Assembly: GCA_033964015.1 (NCBI GenBank) | Contig: CM066925.1 | Span: 620,001-684,000 of the forward strand | DNA: 64,000 nt | Reading direction: 5' to 3' | Source: Scolanthus callimorphus | Taxonomy: Eukaryota > Cnidaria > Anthozoa > Actiniaria > Edwardsiidae | Shown here: one piece after another, positions 50,391 through 61,000 of the stretch | Position numbering within the stretch: the first letter of the stretch is position 1 | Layout of the letters: each line of letters starts with the position of its first letter | Position numbers and translations under genes: made by a program | Notes under the pieces: model-generated | What the model saw: the letters and a program-made list of their open reading frames with translations, nothing else | Told to the model about the DNA's origin: nothing | Database searches by the model: none

Positions 50391-50435
<45 letters not shown>
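50391..50435 (+). repeat. TTGA microsatellite, LINE 3' tail
   Basis: About ten TTGA/GATT units follow AATAAAG. Simple-repeat 3' tails are characteristic of CR1-like LINEs and mark the end of this element. Confidence 0.88.
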
Positions 50436-50438
<3 letters not shown>

Positions 50439-51411
50439 GTAAAGTAAACCTCCCAGCAGGCCTCAATGGCATCAGTAATTTTTACTTTTTTTTACCGAAA
50501 AAAGGAGTTATTGTTTTCACTCTCCACCGCTTGCTTACCGAAATACGGTAACAATACGGCAATTACAGGACAAAGTCATACCTCATTGAACCAACTTGAC
50601 TATTAACTTAAGACTGGCTGATATACCCGTGCTGCCGCCACAGTGGTCACAGGTTTGACTTTATATGTGCGATCAAGTGATGTCCTTGATATACTGTATT
50701 TATTCTCGTACCCAGAGCTCCCCGGCTCGTCGCCTCGCAGGGGAGGCTCTGGTGACAGGTGAAACAGCGCACACGCGTACATAGAACTACAATGTAGCTC
50801 TCGCTTTAGGAAAACGTACATGTCAAAATAAAACTTGTATTCGTTTCCTAGTCGTCTGTTCAACTTATGCCTTCGAGTTCAACCCTGTTAGAAGTTGGTA
50901 GATGACAATTGAATGGGATACACTTGCTTTCCGCAGATCCATACAGAAGACAAACTTAATGTTTTAAATCTAAGTCCTTTAATATTGTGCCTGATTATCT
51001 CCTATTGATTGTGAGGCCAAATCACATTCTACTTAATCAGAAAACACCATGACTCTGCACATGCCCCGCACCAACTACCGGTACTTAAAAAATCATTCGG
51101 ATATAGTACGTGAGCCTTTACTTTAGAATAATCTCCCCAAACAAAGGGATGTTCCAAACCACTGAATTTACAGTACTATCTACAAAGGAGATTTAATTCT
51201 CTAAATCAGACTCCTACAGACTCCTACTCGACAAACTTTATAAAACTACTTTATAACAAATATATTTTTAATTACATTTTCTAAAATGCAATAGCTAAAG
51301 TTTTTAACCGTGGTAAAATAAAGCTGTCTGTCTGGCAAGGGACTTGAAGGCCCTCGGGAAGGGTCGCTAGTCTATAGTGTCGCCGTAAGGGGTTCACTAA
51401 CACAACAAACG
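50436..51411. other. No gene recognised; 3' flank of the ORF at 51412
   Basis: It contains an imperfect hairpin CCAGAGC...GGCTCTGG at about 50712-50751 and AATAAAG at 51318 on the plus strand. On the minus strand, AT-rich sequence with ATTAAAAATATA near 51265 could serve polyadenylation of the gene at 51412-52083. Confidence 0.4.
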
Positions 51412-52083
51412 CTAGCCTTCTCCTCCGATCGTACTGTTGTCCATCCAACTAATGATTTCGTCTGTCTTTTCCCTGCTTAGGACGAGTCCACTCACTTGAC
51501 CCGCCATCTCGCGTCCATTTTGGATTACCAGACACTCTTCAAGTTGCTGATCCCTGAATACATCCATCGCCTTTCTGTATTTACTGTGCTGATGCTTGTG
51601 GCGCTTTTTAGCCCGGTTTGAGTTCGACTGCCGTTGATTTCGTATTTCATTATACGTCTCACTAGCCCGTTTACTCCTGCCAGTTTTAGGCAGGTTTAGA
51701 TATTCTTCAAGTTTTGGCACTTCTGTCAGAAACAGAGAGGCCGGTGAAGTTGCGAGTGGTACTAAATTTTGTCTTCCCAAAATATCTCTTTGGTTTCCAG
51801 GGGAAACTTTCAGAACTGGTGTCGTAGAAACGATGCTTGGAAAATACAGCACAGATTCCTTGTCGTCGGGTGGCGCGTACTGGCTACTTTCCTCCACCAG
51901 ATTTGGCTGCTTGGAAGCATTGCTTACCTTATTTATCATTTTTTCGTTATTGGAAATCCACTGAAGCGATGTCTTTTGGCGAAGACAGCAGTAGCTATTT
52001 AGCGTCGGCAACTTAGAGTCGATCTTCGTGTCTTTTCTAAAACGAAATCCTCGATAGCCTTTGTTGTGATCGTAATTCGTCAT
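51412..52083 (-). CDS. Hypothetical basic protein, 223 codons, single exon
   Basis: This is an uninterrupted frame from ATG in a good context (CGCCATGAC) to TAG. It begins MTNYDHNKGYRGFRFRKDT. The middle is Ser/Pro-rich (SPASLFLTEVPKLEEYLNLP) and is followed by a strongly basic block, RSKRASETYNEIRNQRQ, then RAKKRHKHQHSKYRK, which looks like a nuclear localisation signal. The C-terminus is acidic/helical. There is no transposon motif, TIR or LTR nearby. Length, Kozak context and composition make it the best single-exon host-gene candidate in the window. I do not recognise the family. Confidence 0.6.
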   Translation of the reverse strand: MTNYDHNKGYRGFRFRKDTKIDSKLPTLNSYCCLRQKTSLQWISNNEKMINKVSNASKQPNLVEESSQYAPPDDKESVLYFPSIVSTTPVLKVSPGNQRDILGRQNLVPLATSPASLFLTEVPKLEEYLNLPKTGRSKRASETYNEIRNQRQSNSNRAKKRHKHQHSKYRKAMDVFRDQQLEECLVIQNGREMAGQVSGLVLSREKTDEIISWMDNSTIGGEG

Positions 52084-54210
52084 GGCGATATCTTTTTCTC
52101 ATTTCCCTGTACATGAAACATTTTGCAAACAAAATATTTCCTTCAGACAGGCAATGTTTTCAAGCTCACATTTCCCTACTTCAACGTAATAACGCAAAAA
52201 AACTCCTGGTGTATGTTTGTGGTTTTTAAGACGTCGTTAATGAGTTTGGCGCAGTGTAATTTTACTTTCACGCCTGCCTGCCTATAAATAATAGACATGA
52301 GCAGAAGGTAAACAAATTGTGTTAATTAAACCTTATGGAACACACAAGATGTGAAGCATCAAGTGTCAAGCAAGTGGCTGTCAATGAATGGTGGTTTATG
52401 GGGTATCGGTAAAACGAGGATCCGGACGAGAAAATGAGGAATCACAAAATTTGGACTCGGACTGAGAAAATGAGGATTGGGAAAATGCGGACTCTAAAAC
52501 AAAAAATCAAAATTCATTGAGAAAAAATACAAATTCAATATAGTTTGTGTACGAGGTGCTAATTTCTTCTTTCCAGAATCACCCAACTTGTTGCTGGTGG
52601 TTCTAGTTATCAAGAAACATAACTAATAGTTGAAACATGTAAGTGCTGCGAACCAAGCTGTGGATTATTCATGGCGAGCTTATGACCATATTTGGTCAAT
52701 AAATAAGCTCCCGCCTGCTTACCAAGCAGGTTTTCTTTTCATAATGTTTAATATTTTGCTCAAATAAAGTAGAGCAACAGTGGTAAGTGATAATATGCTA
52801 ACATTTAACATCTTGAAGTCCTGCAACAACATTATTTTCAAAATCTGTTCAATTGTTTATTCTGCGAATATTCCGCAGCTTGGTACTAAAGCAATGTATG
52901 TTTGTTACACGTTTCAACTCGCTTATATGTTTCTGATTTATCTTATTGGGTATCTAAAGCGATGAAACTTCACGAATTTCTTTCGCCTTCTTGTTTACCG
53001 GTTAGTCTTTGTTTTTCGCAGCACTTTTCTACTTTTGTTACACTGTTCATAGAGTTAGCTGAAAAGTCTGAATGCGCGGCCCAAATGACTAAACGTTGAA
53101 CTCACGCTTACCTAAGGTGTGTTCTTTCAAACATAGAGACTACCCGGCAGGCCTATCAGTGCATATTAGATGTTAAATTCTGCATGCGCGCGAAGCGCGC
53201 CGAAATTTTTATTAAGTATTGAGTGAAATTAGAAACATATAAGCGAGTTGAAACATGTAACAAACATATTGCATGCTGTAAAAAATACAAACTTTTCGTT
53301 TCCTCCCTGTTATGTGCTTGTATTTTTTGGGTTACCCCCCTTTAGTGGCGTATTTTTTTGGGTGACCCCCCCTTTGAAGCCGTATTTTTTTGGGTGACCC
53401 CCTTTTGGGTGACCTCATTTCCACCAGCCCCCTCTCCCTGATAAAAAATGAACGGTCCCTAATGAAGTGATTACTGTGTTCCGTCCGAACAACGAATACT
53501 TAACAAGAAGACGGAAGAAATCTGTAGTTCTGATCCTTCTGCGTGTTTTTTTTTTTCGTTCTGATCCTCGTTTTTACCGATGCTTTAGCGTCTCAGGAAT
53601 TATTCTCTTAGTATCGATGCACACGGCATGACTCCCTCAGGGGCTTTACTCCATGTAAGAACCTCACAACTGACGTCATCAAGTTGATTTCGTTTTTGGT
53701 GTGCTAATCGTTAACCATTTTCGCCGATAAATCTGCCATGCATTGTCTCGGCAATGTTTAGTTATGGGAAACCGATTTTCCCGAGGAAATGAGCAGCTAG
53801 GAGACTAGTGGCGCGAGCGCTACCTCGTCGAAGGGGAGGTAAGAAGGTCGAAACGTTTTCGGGCTTACCGGTTTGCAAAGATGTGTCGAAAAACCCTGAC
53901 AAAAATCCTTTATATAGGTAGAAAAGACTGACGTGGCTGCTCGCACAGAAACTACTGATTACCCTGTTACCCGGGTTTTATGTCAACTCTGACTCATTAA
54001 ACTTGGATTTGTTGTTTTTCATTTTTTTTTTTTTTTTCATTTGTTATTTTTACGTGTATCCTATTTGCTAGTTCATTCCCATTTTCCCCTCTTATTTCTA
54101 CCAGATACTTCCGGACGTTCCCGCCAGGCTTTGGCTCCCTGTAGCAAACTGCCCTATTTGCTCTTATGCGAACGACCACACGTTCATCTTCTATCAACGA
54201 TGCGGGTATC
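52084..54210. other. No gene recognised; inverted pair and CCCCC-rich repeats
   Basis: ATGTTTGTTACACGTTTCAA (about 52898) is inverted relative to TTGAAACATGTAACAAACAT at about 53249, arms about 45 bp. GGGTGACCCCCC/GTATTTTTTTGGG units repeat at 53325-53425. A GCGCGCGAAGCGCGC palindrome lies near 53187. No coding region is convincing. Confidence 0.45.
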
Positions 54211-54393
54211 GTCGTAAATGGCTTGCACTATTTCGAGATACAAGATACGAAGATAAAGAGATACGAAGATACAGAGATACGTAACGAAGATACAGAGATA
54301 CGAAGATACAGAGATACAAGGATATCAGGTTACCAAAAAACGTACGTGACTGTAACGTGACTGCGCGGTCAACCTGGATCATGTTACCAACGC

Positions 54394-54757
54394 ACATGAG
54401 CCCGGCGGTGCGAGATCCGAACTAAGATTATAGATTAAGATTATAAGAATATATAGTGTCTTGGGGTGAGTATATTTGACTTGTACTTTTTGCTTTTCAG
54501 AATGCACCAAATCGTCAAGAACGTTTGACCTCTTACTGCTTAGGTTAGGTCTTATGCAGTCATGCGATGGATCGTAAGGTGGCCACTTTACTTACGACGT
54601 TTTCGATGGAGATTCCAAGGAGGGATTCTCCGTCACTCTCATTATCGAGAAATTGAAATCCATCTTCGATGGTCCTGTTTAACTACATTTTGCTCCCGAA
54701 GCACTGTCTTAGTTTTTATTAAATCTTAGGTCGGATATCGCACCGCCGGGCTCATGT
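54394..54757. mobile_element. MITE with 36-bp TIRs
   Basis: ACATGAGCCCGGCGGTGCGA (54394 on, 36 bp) is inverted against the complement at 54722-54757 with three mismatches. The interior is unique and non-coding. Its right end abuts the hAT-like fragment at 54758 with no spacer. Confidence 0.8.
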
Positions 54758-54962
54758 CCCGGGGGGGACTCCCCATATTCTCAGACGGGGGTGCTCGTCC
54801 TATCCCTTAGGGTATAAAATTGACAGACGTGCTATCTCTTAGGTGTGTTTAAAATCAGCCCTATCCCTTAGGGGAGTCTCAGGCCAGTCCTTGCCCAGAA
54901 ATATATTGGTACTGACACCAGAACCGATATTTACAAAGGAAACTTGGTTGAAAACCCTAAAA
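54758..54962 (+). mobile_element. Half copy of the hAT-like MITE
   Basis: CCCGGGGGGGACTCCCCATA, GGGTGCTCGTCC, CCCTTAGGGTATAAAATTG and the block ACACCAGAACCGATATTTAC match the complement of the right half of 2319-2963. The copy stops at AAAACCCTAAAATG, where the 8-bp microsatellite begins. Confidence 0.85.
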
Positions 54963-54970
54963 TGTGCTTT

Positions 54971-55098
54971 TATTTTCTGTATTTCTGTATTTCTGTATTT
55001 CTGTATTTCTGTATTTCTGTATTTCTGTATTTCTGTATTTCTGTATTTCTGTATTTCTGTATTTCTGTATTTCTGTATTTCTGTATTTCTGTATTTCT
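54971..55098 (+). repeat. TTTCTGTA microsatellite, about 15 units
   Basis: Perfect 8-bp repeat units. Because 8 is not a multiple of 3, the repeat stays open in all frames and produces spurious open reading frames on both strands. Confidence 0.95.
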
Positions 55099-55292
55099 GC
55101 ATCTCTGTATCTCTGTATCTCTCTCTCTGTATCTTTGATCTTGTATCTCGAAATAGTGCAAGCCCGTCGTAAACAATTGAACAGCAGTAACACACCAACA
55201 CACCAAAGAAGGTCGAACTTGATACCGCAGCACTCGATCGGCGCCTTCAAGCTTTATCCGCAGAGAGAGAGAAAACCGAGATAAACTAACGG

Positions 55293-55397
55293 TCAAGTTA
55301 GGATTCGAGTAAGGAATCGAGTTAGGATTCGAGTTAGGAATCGAGTTAGGATTCGAGTTAGGAATCGAGTTAGGATTCGAGTTAGGATTCGAGTTAT
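55293..55397 (+). repeat. 12-bp minisatellite GATTCGAGTTAG
   Basis: About eight to nine units alternate GGATTCGAGTTA and GGAATCGAGTTA. A second cluster of five to six units lies at 55859-55930, and decayed inverted units at about 56328-56365. The spacing of the clusters suggests one expanded family. Confidence 0.9.
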
Positions 55398-56428
55398 AAA
55401 ATGAACGTTTCCCAATGGAATGAACGATTGGTAATCGAATAAACGTTTCCTGAAACACTTGTTTAGACGCGGCTCGACTGACATTTAATATTTGACTTTG
55501 ACAATATAACATAACACATTAATGGACTTATCTGTTGGGCACATCAAACCGAACCGGTTACTGAAAAATAATAGAAAGAAGCGTTAAACACTGAACATAA
55601 AGCTACATGGCGATTATACAGTGCAATTCTGGTGCGATACTTACAAACGATGTGTTGCAGGACGGTGAAGCCGGTTATCGATGTGCTTATAGGTTAGATG
55701 CGCTAGTTCGTATTTGTGCAGTATCGGTTGTGAATAACTTACGTAACAAAGTACTAGTGCGTGAAGTACAAGTGCAAAGACAATGCATACAAAGTACAAA
55801 ATATTTAAAGAAGGCAATTAGCGTATAAATGTTAAATGAGAGCGTAATTGGCGTTAACAAGTTAGGAATCGAGTTAGGAATCGAGTTGGGATTCGAGTAA
55901 GGATTAAAGTTAGGATTCCAGTTACAGTCGAATGTATCTAAGACGCAATAACCTAATTTCATCATATTTTACCTTTATAAAGCGCTTAAAAAGCCATTCG
56001 AATCAAATAACCAAACCAAATGTGCCTAAAGGAGATCCTAAAGGAGTTTTTGGAATCCTAGCATGCTGTTGAAGCGAGAATCGCTGCCGTGTGTTGTCTC
56101 ACGTGTAGCCCAAGCAACACATCCATACAATAACATCCAACATCCCTTACTTGAGCATGGAGAAAATAGGCATTGAAAAACAGGTGGGGTGGGGTAGGGT
56201 GGTACAACCCGGGATCTACCACCTCCCTTGATAAAATCGGGTCCCGGTCGAGTACAAATGTTTTGACCACTTCCCTTATCATCTATTAAAAAAACAGGCT
56301 AAAATAAATAGCAGAGCGACTACCCAAACTCAAATCCTAACACGAATCCCAACTCGAAAGATAGGTATCCTCGAGAAAACCCTATCAAAAACAAAAATCA
56401 CGCCTAGCGCTGGATTTGAAGGTTTCTT
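55398..56428. other. No gene recognised apart from the second minisatellite cluster
   Basis: The second 12-bp cluster lies at 55859-55930. The rest shows no convincing frame. Confidence 0.4.
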
Positions 56429-56757
56429 ATGTTGCGTTTAGCCCTGTTGCCATAGTAGTTACACAAGATAGCATACAAGAACTTGACAGGATATTCACAC
56501 ATATAACAACAACTGATTTATTTCATAAAGCTCAATCATTTATTTATAGACAAGTTTTAGGCGTATCAAGAATGGAAGTCACGTACGATTATTTAGAGTT
56601 ACACTCTTTTTGTTCCGGCACAGGAAATTACATAGGAGATTACATACAGGTATCATAATTATTGTGATAGCACTTATCTATCTAATCTAAGTGGTGAACA
56701 TGACTTAGATAGAGTAATCAGATAATGGAAGCGTAATATCAGGCACGTATTCTAACA
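56429..56757 (-). repeat. Probable Copia 3' LTR (inner edge at 56757, outer edge uncertain)
   Basis: On the minus strand AAGTGGGGG, a polypurine tract, is followed at once by TGTTAGAATACG, the expected TG start of an LTR. The outer end was not fixed; the left coordinate is a guess. No second LTR is in view. Confidence 0.45.
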
Positions 56758-56789
56758 CCCCCACTTGCTCTGATGTTACGAACCTTGAA

Positions 56790-57097
56790 GAAAAATTAAT
56801 TTCCCATTCTAAAAGTTTTGAACCTTTCCAGCTTAGCTTTTGTGGCTGGTTTTGTAAAAACATCTGCTACATTGTTCTCAGTTGGAAGATACTGAACTTT
56901 TACATTTCCACTTTGAATTTCTGATCTGATAAAGTGGTTTGATGTCAATGTGCTTCGATCTTTGATGATTAACTGGGTTCTTAGCTAAATTAATTGCTCC
57001 CTGATTGTCGACATGAATCGTTACTTCTTCAACCATAATACTCATGTCAGTACATAGCTGTTTCAAAAATGTAGCTTCTTGTGCAGCGTTAGTATAG
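56790..57097 (-). pseudogene. Ty1/Copia RNase H C-terminus, frameshifted
   Basis: Minus-strand translation reads NAAQEATFLKQLCTDMSIMV, then TIHVDNQGAINLAKNPVNHQ and RSKHIDIK. It then shifts frame and continues with SGNVKVQYLPTENNVADVFT. DNQGAI.LAKNP and KHIDI are hallmark Copia RNase H motifs, and the sequence ends a short distance before the polypurine tract as expected. The upstream part is cut off by a hairpin MITE at 57098. Confidence 0.88.
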
Positions 57098-57265
57098 GTA
57101 ATCATACGACTTCGAGTGCAATTTGAAATTAATTTGCACGAGTGAGTTTTTCAAAAAGTATCAAAATTGCACGAGCCCGTTAGGGCGAGTGCAATTTGAG
57201 AGCTTTTTGAAAAACTCACAAGTGCAAATTACTTTCAAATTGCACGAGAAAAGTCGTATGATTAC
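57098..57265. mobile_element. Palindromic hairpin MITE with GTAATCATACGACTT ends
   Basis: GTAATCATACGACTT is inverted perfectly against AAGTCGTATGATTAC. Long inner arms follow, with GAGTGCAATTTG and TTTTTCAAAAAG. The loop is CGAGCCCGTTAGGGC. It sits exactly where the Copia RNase H similarity stops. Confidence 0.85.
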
Positions 57266-57609
57266 TTATTAATAATATACCTGCAAAAGTTTTCAGAGAA
57301 AGACAGGTTCCAAGCGGGCACATTATGCACCGAACGCATGCGATGCCAGACAAACGAGCAAAGTTTACAAAACTAAAACTAAAACTAGTCTTGCTTAAGT
57401 CCATAAGGAATTCCCATTTTGCTTTCCACAAGTTTCGGAAGATGAATTTCATGAAAATAAAACTGTTTTTCTCCCTCCTGCAATCGATCTCCATCTTGGC
57501 TGGCTCAACAGAATCGAGTGGCGTGACTCAGCTAACGCGCATTTGATTGGCTCGTACGCAAAATCCATTGTTGTATAAGCCAATAAGAAAGCGAGAAATT
57601 TGTAATTTG
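57266..57609. other. No gene recognised
   Basis: Short flank with no convincing frame or repeat. Confidence 0.4.
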
Positions 57610-58025
57610 CACTGAAGGCCAGAATGATAACTCCCTACAATCCAAGCTATTTCTTAGATGGAGATGTTAAAAATTTGAGCGCTTTTTGTTCCAAAAAATT
57701 ACGCCAGAAAACCCGGTAACCAATATTAAGACGGCATTACTTTTTCACTTTTTGTTTACCCACAAATAAAATAACTGAATCATATCTTTGCAAAGTCGAT
57801 TGTACGATCGACTAATAAATAAAACAAAATAAAGAAATATGCGTTGCATAAAGAAATAATTGAAGAAAAAAAAATTAAATGACACTTGATAGAGTCGAAC
57901 ATGCACCGTATAGATTTGAAAGCCAGAATCAGAACTCCCTGCAAATCCAAGCTATTTCTTAAATCGAGATGTTAAAAATTTAAAGGCTTTTAGTTCCAAA
58001 AATTTCGCAAGAAAACCCGCTAACC
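57610..58025 (-). repeat. 300-bp satellite, inverted, about 1.4 units
   Basis: The complement of TATGATTCTGGCCTTC occurs at about 57613 (diverged) and 57922, about 302 bp apart. AGTCGATTGTACGATCGA and CCAGAAAACCCG match the array at 40.4-42.5 kb. Confidence 0.9.
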
Positions 58026-58028
58026 AAT

Positions 58029-58066
58029 AATATATAGATTTAGCCACTGGCTAAAAGCGGAGCTCC
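58029..58066 (+). repeat. Dispersed terminal-hairpin motif, copy 3 (GCCACTGGC version)
   Basis: It begins where the satellite ends, ATATATAGA then TTTAGCCACTGGCTAAA (58039-58055), AGCGGAGCTCCC. The sequence after it (TTTTTCCATGTGAATGGAAA) matches the copy at 30933. Confidence 0.75.
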
Positions 58067-61000
58067 CTCAGTTTTGTATTTTTCCATGTGAATGGAAAAG
58101 GGTTCCCATTAAGGTACTAACTCCTTCCAATGGAATGATATTATAGCAAAGCACAAATGGCAATAAAGAGAAAAACGTTATTTGACATGAGTTTTACTGT
58201 GTCATCTTCCAATATCTCCGAATTTATTGAAAATGTTAGTGTTATTGTATAAAACACATTATGGAGGAATGAGTATGGATCTTTTCTGAAATCCTATGAT
58301 TCTACAATACTTAATTAATTAGATTACAATCAAAAACGTATATAGTGGTTTCAATAAAGTTTGTCACCCGAAAGACTAAAGCATCAAGCTGTCGGCGCCA
58401 AGCCTTGTGAGTCATTTGTTGTCTCACGTGCTAATCAAAATTCAATTCGATTTACGCGCGTGTTGGGAACAGCGCGATTTTTAATTTATAGTGCACTTCA
58501 AATCTCAAATTGGAGGGCGCAAGAACTTTATTCTTAAACGTGAACGACAGTACTGCGTACAGCATTAAGCTGACCATTTTACTTTTCATGCTTTTCCTGT
58601 GTCAAGAAGGAAATCAAATACTGACGGGGCAGACTCGTACCCAGTCGTTAATTGTGTTTCTTTTCGATTTTTTCGCTTTTGCGTTACTGGCTGTTACCAA
58701 TATTGCGTTACTTGACAGGCGCGCAAAGGATTATGGAAGGTCGCAGTAAAATTAACCCAGTCGCCATTTTCTGTGAGTTCGTCCTGACCGTGATGCACCG
58801 CGCACCTTGAAAAAACCTCGACCTGACCGTGATGCACCGCGCGCCGCTAGAAGAAAACAACATGGCGACTGGGTACGAGTCTGCTGACGGGGTATTTTGT
58901 GAGATGATTGCATGACGGACCCGAACTACTGAAACTCCGCTGGAATATTCTGTAGAACAAATATCTAAAGAAAGAAATATTTCGCAAATTCTATTCTGTT
59001 TTCCGTCCGTCCGTTTTTGCTAGTCATCCTACACCTTCGAAGGTAGTGAAAGTAAATTATTGGAACGCTCGCGTAAAAATTCAAAAGACGCGCTTATTAA
59101 TAATTAGTAATACATCTCCAGAAAGCTTTCTAGGCGCCCAAAATAAAATTTCAATTGAGCATTCGATTGGAACGAAGTACAATTATTATAATTGTAAGTG
59201 CTTATTTCATTTCTTTGAGAAGCGAACTCTTTGAGCTAAATAAACACAGAATGCTAATTGTATCATCCAAACAATTTTGAGGGAAATTAGATTTTGGGTT
59301 GTGAGCATGAAATTTCAAATTTTGCTGAGCTTTGGCTGAAATTTTTATCAGACATTCGAAAAAAGCTGCCAATAGAAGACCACTTTGTCCCTAACATGCT
59401 CTGGATTGCATCTGGTTCCATTTTGGGAACAAAATAAAATTAAATTAAATTCTCACTCCATGTAGCAGGGGTCCTTTATGTAACGCATGCGCAGATGCAC
59501 GGCCTGATTTGTCTTCAGCTGAGCAAATGCTGGTTTGTTGTCGTGTCGACCGAGTTAATTTCTCCACTTTTATGCGGGAATAAGTAATGTAAACCACAAA
59601 CGGAGTTCAACAGAAACAATATTTCTACTTGGGGAATGAATTTTGAGCAGTTTGAGCTTGAGATTGCTACGCTATTCGCTTCGGCAAAGCAGCTCTATTC
59701 AAGGATTTCGATTTAATATGGCGGATGTCTGTGATCTGTGGTGGAATTCCCAAGTTAACTTTCTGCCAGCAGCTGAAAGGTGAAGTGTCAAATTATCCGC
59801 CAAGGTAAGCTTTTAATTACTGTTGGCTTATGTAGGTCTCTCTTTGAGAAATCGCACCAAGGGGTTTTGTGGAATCTTTCGTTGAGCTTCCTTGCTGTAA
59901 TGCAAAAAGCCGATTTCTTATCGTCTTGCCAGAATGTGCTTTCAAAATCTAGTCGTTGTACCACAGAGTTGTCAGTGAAAAATGGAAGTACTATCATTTT
60001 GAAATTCGTTTATCTAACGGGGATGAAACAGAAAATGGGGGAAGTTATGTGTTTTTGGTTCGACAGTTACGCACATGAGTTTCAGTGGTTGTTGTTCTTG
60101 GACTCCCACTTTCCTCACGGGGAATATTAGATCTGGAAATAAGTCACACGCAGTTTCTAGGACCCAGTTTAAATGAAACCATTTGATTTCCTTGAGATCG
60201 GCAGCAAAATCGGGTCTTCACTCGAGTTCTAAAATCTGCTTGAAAATGTTGTCTCATGAATATTAATTAATTGGACATTTTTCGAAAGTTGCTCGTTGTA
60301 CCACTGAAGTATCTCTCGAAAACAAAACTACATTCTATATGTCTTCATTGTGTGGTGCTAATTTTTTGGAAATAATGGGGGAAGTTAAGGATTTTTTGGT
60401 GTGTTCACCTACAGGACACCTATGCTTGGGCATGCTCCTTAGAAATATTTTCACTGAAACAGCTGTTGCAAGAACTGAAGTGCTCAGTTTGTTTGCCCAG
60501 AAAGCAAAATAAATTGAGATCTGAGCTGGTATAAAAAAGCACTGCTAGTTGTGTATACTTACTGAATTTAAAAATAAATTTGGTGAGAAATTGGATTTTT
60601 TGATAAACCATTTGACTTGTGAGTGGAAATTGTAGATCATGTTACAGTGAAACGAGATGTTCTCTTCCCTACAATTTTGCAATATTGCCTAGCAACATTG
60701 ATGGACAACTTGCTTGAATCAAATTCCAAAAATCTTTTGTATCTGTCTTCACGATATTGTACCAGAACTTGAAATATTTTGTTTCCAAAATCGTTCAATT
60801 ATGGTCTGCCCCTCCAGTGCTCAGACATGTGGCGAATTAAAGTTGCTCACAAGAAATTGCAATTTGATACCAAAGTTGTCCATCAGTGTTGTCCATCAGT
60901 GTTAAGAGCAAAGAGAACAACCTGTGTGACTGTAATAATACAAATTTCATTACACTTCTCCTAGTTACTATGCATTAAAAAGTTTTTTAGAAGCACCTGA

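Larger units (their letters stand above)
43600..50435 (+). mobile_element. LINE (CR1/Jockey-like) broken by two nested insertions, with TTGA tail
   Basis: The endonuclease C-terminus (43600-44002), linker (46066-46180) and reverse transcriptase to 3' tail (48321-50435) are collinear parts of one LINE. They are interrupted by the GGAGCTCC-ended element and by a deleted DIRS-type element. The 3' end is an AATAAAG followed by about ten TTGA units. The 5' end is truncated. Confidence 0.85.
54211..55173. repeat. Nested inverted repeat with microsatellites
   Basis: GGCTTGCACTATTTCGAGAT followed by ACAAGATA (54220-54248) is inverted against TATCTCGAAATAGTGCAAGC (55144-55163). Inside the left arm is a GAGATACGAAGATACA array (to about 54325). 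Inside the right arm are its complement (55099-55135) and an 8-bp TTTCTGTA microsatellite (54971-55098). Two further elements lie between. Confidence 0.7.

Noticed and set aside
55293..55397. Interstitial telomere repeat (TTAGG-containing)
   Set aside because: The unit is 12 bp (GAGTTAGGATTC), not a TTAGG or TTAGGG array.
54839..55512. Several long open frames rich in repeating FLYFCISV or NTEIQKYR
   Set aside because: They are products of the 8-bp microsatellite, which is open in all frames, and of the 12-bp minisatellite.
58510..58749. 79-codon hydrophobic frame
   Set aside because: It overlaps an inverted repeat, has no homologous motif, and its hydrophobicity follows from a T-rich tract.
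59780..60130. 116-codon plus-strand frame
   Set aside because: No recognised domain, poor composition and no splice or promoter context. It remains possible but unsupported.
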